Source: Rostrohypoxylon terebratum
Taxonomy: Eukaryota > Ascomycota > Sordariomycetes > Xylariales > Hypoxylaceae
Assembly: GCA_022497145.1 (NCBI GenBank)
Contig: MU385916.1
Location: 1 to 64,000 of the forward strand
DNA length: 64,000 nucleotides
Reading direction: 5' to 3'
Shown here: one piece after another, positions 10,543 through 21,011 of the stretch
How positions within the stretch are numbered: the first letter of the stretch is position 1
How the letters are laid out: the number at the start of each line of letters is the position of its first letter
The notes under the pieces: model-generated
What the model was told of the DNA's origin: nothing
Seen by the model: the letters and a program-made list of their open reading frames with translations, nothing else
The model's database searches: none
Program-made: the position numbers and the translations under genes

Positions 10543-11579
10543 TTTGTTACAATGTGTTACAGAGTCCAACGCGAAGTCACTTCTGTTCTCCCACGCAGGT
10601 AACTAGGTGGGAATCTATATCTTTTTTCGATTGAGCTATCTCTACTCATGCCCGTTCATTTCCGTTATAGTGAAATATGATGAGAATACTATCGGGTCAT
10701 CAGAGGGTTAAGTATTCACATTTCAACCACGAAACCCCGCAGGAGACATCACCATCTCTGTCATGCTCCCCCAGCAAGATGTTTAATTGGACATAAAATT
10801 AATTCCACCTGTTGTGTTCATACCACATTTGTCAACGATGATCTGATTAACGCAGAATCTGAATAATACTGCCGTGCAACATAATACGGACATGACAGCA
10901 ATAGCCTATTGCTAGAACAACTTTCTTTCCGAAACTTCTACTTAGGTCCTAAGTTTAGACCTTGGGACCTAGGTAACGGTTAGACAATCAAAGCCATCGA
11001 ATCGCCGATCCATTAGAAAGGGCTTGATATTTACATAGGTATATACAAGGAATCAGGGGAGACCGTGCTCAAATGAGAGGTTTTGTCGCTAGCACTAATT
11101 GTTTTCAAGGGCTAAAACTTTTGAGCATATTATGATTGATTACCGCATGTATAGCTGTTGCTGTCGATTTAAAGATCTGACTCTACAATCACTACCGACC
11201 TACTGGGTACTAGTTTAAAATTATGTTTATAGTATTAGGCACCTGTGGCAAATGGTCACGCCAGTAAGAGACGTCGGATGGTTCAAGGTTGGGAATCCTA
11301 CCTGCCCGTTATACTTCACAGCCTCCGCAATGAAGGCTAAGACTTCCGGCGGCGTTTCACAGTTTAAATAAGGTTTAACGAGAACTCAGAATTAAAGATC
11401 AGACTAGGTAGGTAGGTAAATCTTAATTATTAACTTTAGCTCAGCCTCCTTTCTTGCGAACCTAACCCCTAACCAGGACTAGGGACGACTACAAGAACGA
11501 CTACAAGAACGACAAGACCCCTGTAGTGAAGAGTAAACTAAGCAACTAGGTACAGTAAACTAGGTAATACTAATTGTAT
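10543..11579. other. Intergenic between reductase and GH7 gene
   Basis: AT-rich with a degenerate CCTAGGT-type patch at 10941-10975 and short direct repeats CTACAAGAACGA near 11489. It should contain the reductase promoter (right of 10542 on the minus strand) and the 3' end of the cellulase gene. No gene seen. Confidence 0.5.
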
Positions 11580-12666
11580 CTAGGACTGGGTGGTAGACCC
11601 GATGTCTCCCCATCGGATGTTGGAGAAGATGACGTGAGTGTTAGGGTACTGAGCTTGGATGTTGGCCGGGGTGCTCTCCGCGATGGTGCAAGGACCGTTG
11701 GCGCCGGAGTCGAGCCACGACATCTGCTGCGTCGGGTCGTTCCAGATGCTCATCGCCAAAACCACTGTTAAAATTAAAGTTAAAGTCAGCAAACTGTTTC
11801 TCCAACTCGGGAAGGTTATGGGAATTGTGGTATGATGGCTACTTACTGCCTCGCCCTAAAGCCTGACCCATACCGGTAAGACCACCCTGTCCGTCATTGC
11901 AAGCGGAGATGGTGCCGCCGGGCGTCTGCTTGCCGTTCTGGATGTAGATGCGGTTGATGGAGGTCAAGCTGCTGGTGCTGCCCTGGAACTGCGTGACGAC
12001 AGTGAACGGCTTGCTCGTGTCGACGGTACCTCCCGTCGCCCACAAGTTGGGCTGTCCGCTCGCGTACGGGTTATACCCACAGCCCGACTTATCGCAGTTG
12101 TCGCCCTGGCACGGGTGCGGCGTCATCGCATTAGCCTTCGCGTTCGCCTCTAGGATATCCATCTCATTGCAGCAGTAACCCTGGCACTGCGCGTCACAGT
12201 AGCCCTGCCCAGCGCCCGCGCCGCCGGACGCACCACCACCGTCGGCCTTCATCTCGGAGAGGTAGAAAGCGCCGTTCTCTCCGCACGGGACCTGCGAGTA
12301 ATCGACGTCGACGCGGAGCTCCTGGCCCTGCAGCTGCATCATGACGTACTCCTTGTTCTCGTCGAGCAGGTAGATGCGCGGGGACGCCGCGTTGAGCGTG
12401 CTGCCCGATTTCACGTAATGGTACAGGGTCACGGCGTCGCCGTCGGTCGAGACCCCCATCGCCGCGTAGTCGGCCGCGGTTCGGGATCCCGCCGCGCCCG
12501 AGGCGTACTTGGCGTCCTTATCTAAAACCACGGAGGTGTTCTGCTGCACGCATCCGCCGGAGGTCGTGCATTTCCACGTCGTGAGCGCCGGGTACGCCTC
12601 CTGCGCGACGGCGGCGCGCGTCAGCAGGGAGACGAAGAGGCTGGCGTAGAGGAATTTAGAAGACAT
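11580..12666 (-). CDS. Glycoside hydrolase family 7 endoglucanase (secreted cellulase)
   Basis: Secreted beta-1,4-glucanase that cleaves cellulose by the retaining mechanism. Exons 11847-12666 and 11580-11764 (82-bp intron, GTAAGT/CAG) give 334 residues. The signal peptide MSSKFLYASLFVSLLTRAAVAQ is followed by LTTWKCTTSGGCVQQNTSVVLD. The catalytic motif EMDILEAN carries the three acidic residues (nucleophile Glu, Asp, acid/base Glu). Later conserved stretches are CGYNPYASG, VDTSKPFTVVTQF, MVLAMSIWND across the splice, MSWLDSG and FSNIRWGDIGST. It lacks a linker and a CBM1. The loops around the active site look short, favouring an endoglucanase over a cellobiohydrolase. The region after SVVLD lacks the usual cysteine-containing segment of about 35 residues, so the protein is smaller than typical GH7 enzymes. 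The stop falls where the catalytic domain of other endoglucanases ends. Confidence 0.88.
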
Positions 12667-13506
12667 CGTGATGATATATATATGTGACAACGCAAAGACT
12701 CAAGCAATTACATAGGATGCTGTGATCGCGACTAAAATGGCGCACAAGAACGTGTGGAAATCGACGTACTTTGTAATAAATCAATTGCCTATTAATTACC
12801 GTCTCTTCTCAACACTTTGACCTCCTCCTCCTCCCGACCTGCTAACAACACCTCTAGATCTTCGTCGGCCCTCCTACCTAGTTCCTTCGTCATTCCTTCG
12901 TCCTCCCTCGTTCGTATTTCGCCTATTTAGGCGTAGACTGGTCGATCGCTATAATGCCGGCCCGGCAGTCCGCTACCATTCAATTTAGGAAGTCCGGAGA
13001 CAACGGCGGGTTATTGTAACATTATGGCTGAATGGTAGCCGTTGGCCAAGTATTACGGGAGATACCCACGCTAACGTTTCAACTTGTTTCTGTGGCCTGG
13101 TATCATTTATATGCAAATACCCAGCTAGAGTACCAAGACCTACTCTGCCAGACAGCATCACTGTGACCCGCCCGCCGCGCGCATTAACCGCGCTAGTGCT
13201 AGCCTTATTAGAGGCATCGTGAAAATAGAACGGGTAGAGAACTTTTTAATTGGACATTATTAGATTCTAATAAGCGCGATTCATCAATGAACCAGCCGAC
13301 AAGCGTAAATCTATATCACCGATTCATCTTATAGCGTCAAGACACGTCAGAACTCCAGAACTCGTCCACCTCAATATCAGTCCACCTTCCCTCGTAACTT
13401 GGTATCCCCTTATTGACACCTTCCATTACCTAAAACTTGCACCTAACCACTTTGGCGCAGATCGGCAACGCATTTTCTCCAACTTCCGTATATAATTTTA
13501 GATGCT
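12667..13506. other. Intergenic, cellulase promoter and transporter 3' flank
   Basis: Promoter region of the GH7 gene read toward the left. A pyrimidine-rich stretch lies near 12800-12910. An alternating TA run, GATGATATATATATG, is directly upstream of the start codon. No coding sequence is evident. The short ORF 13430-13618 overlaps the transporter terminus in another frame. Confidence 0.5.
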
Positions 13507-15434
13507 TTAGATGACGTTTCCCTTCACCTGCTTGAAATCCTTCACCTTGATGTCTCTCCACATGGCCGTGGCCACTAGACCGATACCGGTAATGGCTGTC
13601 GCGGCGACGAACATCCATCGGAGACCATCACCGTAAGCGAGTACAATACCCTCTCTTGTCGCAGAGCCGACGGGGTAAGAGAGCTGTGTTGCGAGGTCAC
13701 CGTAGATAGCGGTGAGGTTTGCCTGCGCCTCCTGGGGCAAGTGCTTAGCCAATGCTTTGGGAAACACACCGGTCCAGATAGCAGCAGCGACGGTACTACC
13801 GATGGCACCACCGACACTGCTGAACATACCCTCCATGGCGAGGACGACGGCAACGTGTTGATGGGCAGCCGCGGCCATGACGGCCATCTGCTCGCCAATG
13901 ACGGATGCACCACCAGCGAAGGCGTACAAGATCTCGCACATGATGATATAGCCCAGGTAGGTGCCCGGCTGTCGGAAGTGGATAAGAAGACCAATGCTCA
14001 AAATAGTGACAGGCACGCCGAAGTAGAGCACCGTCCACTTGAACCGACCGGTGTATCGGATGGCGAAACCTGCGACGAACGAGAAGAAGCACGATCCCAA
14101 ACTGTAGATGTTGCTGATATAACCGGTCTGGGTAACGTTGAGGTTAAGGACGACCTGTAAGAAAGAGGTGAAGTAAGCGGTCCAGATGTAGTACTCGACG
14201 AACAGGACAGCGGCGAGGATGCAGGCGCCGAGGACGGTTCGGTCCTTGAGAAGCTCCCAAGGCATGAACTTGACCGGGGCGAACCACTTCTCCCAGACGA
14301 CGGAGCCGATCAGCAGAAGGCCACCGAAGATGATCAAACAGATGGTCAGCGGGTCTCTCCATCCGTAGTATTGGTACGAGTAGATGTTGAAAGGGAGCAG
14401 GAAAAGCGCGAAACCACCGGAAATCAGGATAAGGCAGACGACGTCGAATTCCCAGAAGTAGTACTTGACGCTTTCCCAGGTCGTTCGGCCGCTTGGGGTG
14501 CTGACGATCAATCCAGCCTTCTTGGCCTTGTTGTAGTTCCAGGTGAAGAGGAAGAATAGAGGTAAGCACATGATCGGGGTGATGATGGAGAAGATACCGA
14601 ATCCCCACCTCCAGCCAATGCCGTGTAGAACGCTTTGGGCGATAGGACTGGTGATCCAGACGGTGATGATGTAGGGAGATGAGACGAAGGCCAACATCAA
14701 CGCTCGGTTCTTCAGGTGAGAGGTGTCGGCGATGAAAACGGATAAAGAGTAGCTGAGGCCATTGTATCTATTGGCGGATTAGTAGATGACCTAGTTGAGC
14801 GACGAGAGGAAGGTATTACTAACCCGACCCAGTAGAAGACCTGCGCAGCGGCATAGGTCTCGACGGTGTTGCAAGCCGCCATCATGACAAGACCTAGAGT
14901 CATCAGGAGGACGACGATCAAGAAACCTTGAGGACGACCCCAAATATCTAGGATCTTAGCCAGTGTGAGCTTGGAGACACCTCCAATGATACCAGACATG
15001 ACGTTCGTTGTGGCAGTCAATGAGTGAAAGGCGAACGCGCTAGTGACGTATGGAGTCAAGAGAGAGCTCATTCCCGATTGCATAGAGTCAACGAAGTAGA
15101 TGATCCAGATGCTACATTTTTTGTTAATTCACGGGTATGCGAAACGGATAGAGAAATCGTCTATTCGATTTCGCAATGATTGCTGTATGGTCGCTACTTA
15201 CAAGACATAGGCTAGAATCAAGTTAGATTTCGACCAGATTTTGGTGGTGGCTTCCATCTTCTGGACACCCGCCTGAGCGGTGGTGTCAATGGCCTCGGGA
15301 TCGGACTCGGCATCGCTGTGACGAGCTTGGCTATCGACGACTCCGGCTTCCTTGTTGTGACTGTCCGGGGCAGGTCTGTCTTCGACCGGCACCTCTATGG
15401 GCCGGGCGAACCGAGCGAGCGGCCCTCTCAACAT
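13507..15434 (-). CDS. Siderophore-iron transporter, MirB/Sit1-type major facilitator
   Basis: Likely plasma-membrane importer of ferric siderophores (MFS, siderophore:H+ symporter family). Three exons, 15202-15434, 14824-15111 and 13507-14767, join in phase to 593 residues, the usual size for this family with about 14 membrane segments. Features visible are a soluble N-terminus of about 65 residues, AYVFIWIIYFVDSMQSGM in segment 1, KLTLAKILDIWGRPQGF (the MFS loop 2-3 signature), GWRWGFGIFSIITP, FWEFDVVCLILISGGFALFLLPF, WRDPLTICLIIFGG, and EYYIWTAYFTSFLQVVLNL, all typical of Mir/Sit transporters. The pre-C-terminal part has the family's loop with YPVGSATREGI. A 9-bp TTATCAGAT at 17580-17588 fits the reported GATA-factor consensus ATCWGATAA used by iron regulators, but it is about 2.1 kb upstream and closer to another gene. 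The siderophore acyltransferase at 53.2 kb could supply its substrate. Confidence 0.87.
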
Positions 15435-18084
15435 TTTGCCAATATTAAATTTGAAGCTGAATAAGAAGAAATTGAAATTTTCAAATCAGAGCTGACTCCT
15501 AGATTCTTGTAGTAATGACCTGAGCTGATGGCGCGATTTAAGACTTGCTATTGGATGGCAATTGCAAGCCACTTCGGAGTACGCGAGACCTCTACACACA
15601 CAATGTATATAAAAGAATGTACACGACGAAGCGAAGCTTCTCGGCCGAGAAGGGTTGAGATATTAGCTTAAGAAAGGGATGAAGGAGAAGCGAGAGTAAC
15701 CTTGAGGCGGAGAGAGAGATCTCTCTATCCTTATATTCCAAGCATTGACGGAAAGCGTAGGGTACGTAGGGTGCGTAGGGTGGGAATAGATGCGAACCCG
15801 AACCTTGATCTCTGGACCTGGCTGTTCACGTAGCTAAAACAGTGGGGGTTGTTGGTGACCGAAGTGGAGGTTCCTTTCTTTGGTCAAGGTCAAGAAATTT
15901 TGCATGCTGCGTATAACAGGACCTAGGACCTTGGCACGCTATGTATGTATGTAGTACCTTACCTGGTAGCATCCATAGTATGTAGCTGTATGTCGGTACA
16001 ATTAGTACATGGTGCGTACTAGGTAGGTAGCTCTGATCGCAAATAGAAAGAAACGAAAAATCTCGGCATGATCAAGCAATAAACCAATCCTAACCCATAC
16101 CTGAAAAGGTTGACTATCCCGCGGTGGTGTCTCTGAGCTAACAAAAGCCCATGCCTAAAAAAAAACCATCTCGTTCCACCATCTCTCATCCTCTACTCAA
16201 ATAGCGACATTTACGTAAAACCATCCCTCTCATTTTACCCCATGCCCTGTACCTGAGCTGAGATGAGAGAATCCTTAAACCAGGTGTGGTTGCGTGAGTT
16301 GGTCTAGAGATGGCTAGAGATGGGCTAGCGGTACATTGAATCAATACTAAACGGGGAAGGTTGTTCGGGCAATCCAGGCATTTTAGTGGACCGATGTGTG
16401 TAGACGTCCACAACAAACCCGCAACAAACCATCCCATTGAACGCATTCCTTGTTCCTCTAAGCTGAAATCGGTGCACTAGCCGATCAGATATTCGAAAAA
16501 GCGGATCCCTGCGAAAATTTATCTTATCAATCAGTACCCATCTGCATCCATCTGCATCCATCTGAGGCCCCCATCAGTAGCGACCTGCCTGCCTGCGTGA
16601 CCCAAGGACCAACACTAAGCAGAGCTAATAACGGGATCACATCCTCGATCTCGTTGGCGTATCCCAATAGTCCGGGCAGCATTACGTCGAGACCACTATG
16701 GGTATAATGCGAAACTTCATCCCTCCCGTAGTTGTGCGATTTCGCACGGCCGAGAGAATGGGATCTGCTCCATAAACGTTAGAGCAATATGTAAGACGGA
16801 TGCGACTGGCTGAAGCGCGAGACTAGCCCGGAGGCGAATCAGCACATCTTTGTTTTTTTTTTCAGATCTAGAGTTCTATCGTTCTAGAATAGAGGCGTCG
16901 ACAAGACGCTCTCTGGCGATCACCGATCGCTAGCATGTTTGTGTATGGAGGGCCTCCATAATTGTCGTAAAATAATAGCGTAAACTTGCAGTAGAACTCT
17001 GATAACTCTCATAGATCATCTGACTGACGATATGTAACCCGCTTCAGCTGAATTTAGCATCTGGCCCGAGTTTATTTTCACGTTGTTGCGAAATAAGTTG
17101 GCAGTTAGGCAAATAAATCACCCGATTTCTTCGAGATCATCTATATGCCCGAAGGTTGCGTAGTAGTTGTGTACCTAGTGCGATAGGTCGCGCGGTCCTG
17201 CCAGATCTGACAGCTCATTACCACTTCTGTCAAACAGCAGCGGCTACACGGCCTTAGCCACACGAACAGGGAGCGCCGATATCGCGGCCAGAATTCGGGG
17301 CAATCAAGATGTGGTGCAGAGCCAGAGAGCGTAGCAAGCCGCAACAAGGTAACAGCCCGGTTTGTGATTCGTGCCGTTTGAAAAGGGATACATAGGTCCA
17401 TAGGAGGATTACGTGTACAACGTCGTATACCAATCATGAAGTTCGAATAACAGGACTGAGGACGGGTATGCCATGCATATGCGGGCTAAGGTTCTCATCT
17501 ATTCCAGAAAAATCCCCCGTCCTCCTCTCCAATGGTCAATGGTGCGGGCGTAAGACTCGTGGGAGTGGAGCGTATAAGATTATCAGATGCCATGCGATCT
17601 GATTATCGGGTTGGGTTAGACGGTTATGGGTGTGGTTATGGGTATGGTGCAGGCAACAGGTTGAAATTGTGGTGGAAATAAAAAAAATAAGCCTTATAAC
17701 GGTTACAACGGGCGGGGACGAGCTTAAGCAAGGACCAGCATCTGAATCAGACTAATTCCTGATTTGGGTTAGACTCCGTGGACGAGTGCTATGGTGCTGG
17801 AAATGTTGCTGAAATGTTGCTGACCCGCTTTTGAGAACAGACTAAGACACGTGACAAATCTTTTCCTAGCTAGCTCCAATTTCTTTTCTTTTTCTGGTTT
17901 TTTTTTGGTCACTTTGGTTACTTTAGGAATAGTGGGAAAACTGGAAAATCGAATGTCGAATATCGGAAAAAGCTTCATGTCGCCCCACACGATTTTCGAT
18001 CAAACGATTGATGACTGACGATTGACGATTGACAATTGACGGCACATCAGTCTACGACTTGGATACCTAGCTCGACTTTACAAC
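15435..18084. other. Long divergent intergenic region, no gene seen
   Basis: 2.65 kb between the siderophore transporter (left) and MRP10 (right), which are transcribed away from each other, so it holds both promoters. Visible features are repeated GTAGGGT(A/G/T)C units near 15758, GTATGTATGTAG near 15945, CCTAGGACC at 15922 and AGGTAGGTAG near 16021. Small ORFs (16186-16446, 16325-16561, 17141-17437, all minus) overlap one another and lack motifs. TTATCAGAT at 17580-17588 is a possible GATA-factor site. Confidence 0.5.
17580..17588. promoter_or_regulatory. Possible GATA-factor (iron-regulator type) site
   Basis: TTATCAGAT is an exact reverse match to ATCWGATAA, the extended GATA consensus reported for fungal iron repressors of the SreA family. 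One site by eye in a 2.65-kb divergent promoter is weak evidence. It is closer to MRP10 than to the siderophore transporter. Confidence 0.25.
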
Positions 18085-18517
18085 ATGGCGGGCCAGAAGC
18101 CAATGCGTCTTCCTCCTTTGAAGTCTCTCCGAGTTCATGACCCAACCGGTAAGAGGGAGAAGCAATGCATAGCCCTCATGTCCTCCGTCTTAGGTATGCG
18201 CCCTCAACCCTTCAACCCGTCAACCCCCATCCACCCCATATCTACATAGTAATATACTCTATGCTATATACCATATGCTATACCCTCCCCCATGCGTCAC
18301 TGCCGTTGCATCATATCGGACCTTGGCTAACTATCCAACCTGTATAGCATGCTGGGCATCTGCGGGACATAACAAGGCAGGATGTGCGACGATTGAACAG
18401 GCCTTGCGAAATTGCATGGACGCGCCTCCGCCTGCGAAACCGAAAGCTAGCTACATCAACTACCACCTTTCACGGTTTAAGGAGAGGCTTACGTATCCGG
18501 AGAAGAAGAAGAGATGA
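18085..18517 (+). CDS. MRP10: Mitochondrial small ribosomal subunit protein Mrp10 (twin CX9C)
   Basis: Small mitoribosomal protein of the CHCH family, imported through the intermembrane-space oxidation route and then assembled into the 37S subunit. Exons 18085-18193 and 18348-18517 with a 154-bp intron (GTATGC/TAG) give 92 residues. Both CX9C motifs are exact: CIALMSSVLAC and CATIEQALRNC, with ACWASAGHNKAGC joining them. The N-terminus MAGQKPMRLPPLKSLRV is the usual Mrp10 opening, and the C-terminus is basic (YPEKKKR). The intron lies inside the first CX9C motif, just before its second cysteine, so no unspliced reading encodes the twin motif. The gene is isolated, with 2.65 kb of divergent promoter on the left. 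Confidence 0.85.
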
Positions 18518-19050
18518 AAAGTCCGAAGTAGGAGGATATGGTATAGGATGGGAAAGACTATCCATCAGCCGTGATATAAGAGTCGCCACGCATTGCGGAA
18601 GATCGACGCATTGCAACTGGACTTGTATCAGGAATAGTCGCTGTTCTATAAGGCAATAGAAAGATATCGCAGTAAGGGGACGTAACTCCCAAAGCATAAG
18701 TTGGCATTCTCGGTTGGCCTGTGAGGAAGCTAGGTCGAAACTGAATGCTTGCGATGGTTCCCGACCATCATGTACTAATAAAATCTGTACATTGGACTAA
18801 TGCCATTAAGAGACTACGAATATACTCACGAACTACAAGTTAGTTTGGTCCATGATTCTTGAACGGTCATGTCTTGAAGGGTCAGATGATGTGATGACTA
18901 TTGGCTCCCGATCCATATAGTTGCAAAAGGGGTATTGACTGTATTGTATTACAACCGCTTATGCTGAACACAGCAGGAGTTAAGCGTCACTAGAACATTT
19001 CAATCTCTATCTCATGTTATGTGGACATAAACCCCTAATTTCCTAACCCA
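18518..19050. other. Intergenic, convergent 3' flanks
   Basis: Lies between MRP10 and the minus-strand secreted protein. Short ORFs overlap MRP10 in other frames. No gene seen. Confidence 0.5.
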
Positions 19051-19661
19051 TCAACACAGACAAGGCAAATGCAAACTCTGATAATTACTACAAGTCCTGC
19101 CACTCGGCGTCTCGCTGCCGGTCTGCAAGTAGACCTGCCAATAGCTTCCACTTAGCTGGCAAACCAAGAAATTGAGTTGGCGCCCGAAGCTGCTACCCGT
19201 CGCCGTGATAATCGTATCGCCCTCGAGCGCCCAGGCGTCCGTCGAGCTCGCGTCCGCAAACGTAAGCGTCTTGTAGGACGTCGAGTCGTCGCCGATGTTT
19301 AGGAATGCCGAGGTGTTGGTGCTTTGGATCGTGGACCCGATCTCGAAGTACTCGCTGCTGGACTCGGGGCCCATGACGGGGATCGTTGCTGTTGGGAGCA
19401 ACAAACGCTTTTAGCTCAGACCCTCTTCATGATTGGAAGTGGAGAGGAGAGGTTTGGTATAAGAATGGAGGTAAGGCGATAGGTGTGTTAGATATAACAT
19501 AGAAAGCAAAGAGCATAAGACGTACGGTCCTCCGGGTAGGCTTGTAGATAGTAGTGGAAGATGGGAGATGTCACGGCGCGGATCTGCTCTGGCTTTGCCA
19601 GCGCTGTGGGGATCGCCGCCGCTGCGACTAGGAGAAAATAGTTCGCTATAGACGAGAACAT
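19051..19661 (-). CDS. Small secreted protein of unknown function
   Basis: Exons 19526-19661 and 19051-19388, joined in phase (GTACGT/CAG), give 157 residues. The N-terminus MFSSIANYFLLVAAAAIPTALA is a clear signal peptide, and the exon join would otherwise leave two meaningless ORFs. The mature part starts with a segment like RAVTSPIFHYYLQAYPED and continues as beta-rich, Ser/Thr-rich sequence (GSTIQSTNTSAFLNIG, then FADASSTDAWALEGDTI), with three cysteines toward the end. This pattern resembles a common class of uncharacterised secreted proteins in Sordariomycetes. An extracellular or wall-associated role, possibly effector-like, is inference. It ends in HLPCLC with no GPI signal. Confidence 0.65.
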
Positions 19662-21011
19662 GCTGTCGTTTGGTCAAGTGGGCGTCTGAACACTTATGAA
19701 AAAGACTATATCCAACACAACAATGATGTAAATTCGACTTGGTACCTAGTTACATAAGGGCTTAAACTAGGAGCATATGAGTGAGCGGTCGTCAAGACAA
19801 TCAAGCAGATAGATCAAGATCTTTTAGTATGCCACTTGTTCATATATACGGCTCAACTCTATTCTTACTTGATGTAACGCTGTATAGTCTCGACGTGAGG
19901 GACAGGGCGTTGGCAATGAGGGGGACGAATGATACGGAGGCAGATATACAAAATAGGCAAAATACGGAAACGCATGTCCGTCGTTAGCGGAGTTAGGCGC
20001 ATTCATAGTCGACTTAACCCATATCGTATTTAAATAACAAGAACTTCTGATTAGGTGTATCACTTAGCTATATAGGCAAGTTGACAGAGCTAAATGTAAC
20101 AGGTGCAAATGAGACGCGGGATAGTTTATGACATCTACATTTCAGCCTGCCTATATCCGGCAGACAGCTCTAAGAACTCTCAGCCTCGTCTTGACACTCT
20201 GAGTAGCATTCAACAGTATACTTGCCCATGACTTGAGAGCCACCACAGCTAATCAACCACGTCAAGTCTGACCCGCATTACACCAACAGTATGAAGCCCT
20301 AGCTGTACTCCCCGCCAATGCTGAAAACAATCCTCTTACTCTTTCATGCTTGCGAAGTCAGATGCGCGAAACAGCAGAACCGCCATCCTGTCTTAACTAG
20401 CGCCGATCCGTGCAAGGTTATAAAGGGGATCAAAGTCCGAAATCTCTTATTACTCTCCCGTAGCTCCCTATAGAGGTCAGCACTCATGCTGAAATCCTGA
20501 CGAAAATCTCGAGCCCTGATAATCGTTTGTGCCGCAAAGTATGAAAGTGAGGTAGTGGTGGAACGTGTCTTAAAGTCTAGTATTCGGGTAGATGCATCAA
20601 TGCTTGCACATGGCGCTTCAAAACAGGTATAGTAATGAAGACTTATCCATAACGATCGAAAATTCCTTCGGTGTAGCACCTGAATTTATAAAAGAGTGTC
20701 GAGTTCCTTTGATCTGGCAGAAGCCCAAAGCCAGCTCCCACCCGTGATCAAGAAATGATCTGGTATCAAAAGTATTTGCAAGAATCATAAAATCATGGAA
20801 TGAATGTCGTCGGGGAGGTTCGAGGGGCGAAAGGAAATGGTATCAAGCTGCAGTCCGTTCCTCAATAGCGGGTAGCGTATCGTTATTGATGGAGTCCATA
20901 TTAGTATTAAGTCCCGGGAGTCGCCGAAACATGTCGACTCCTTTCCGCAAGGATATCTTACTCGAGACGGTTGCCAGGCCTCGTCACCTGGTCTTCTTGT
21001 CGACTGTTAAA
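19662..21011. other. Intergenic, no gene seen
   Basis: 1.35 kb holding the promoter of the small secreted protein and the 3' flank of CDC24. ORFs at 19781-19987 (plus), 19824-20063 (minus) and 20344-20679 (minus) have no recognisable motifs or convincing splice partners. Confidence 0.5.

Noticed and set aside
13741..14160. 139-codon plus-strand ORF
   Set aside because: Antisense shadow of the conserved transporter; translation is low-complexity Asp/Gly/Thr.
20344..20679. 111-codon minus-strand ORF
   Set aside because: No homology that I recognise, and no plausible intron or partner exon.
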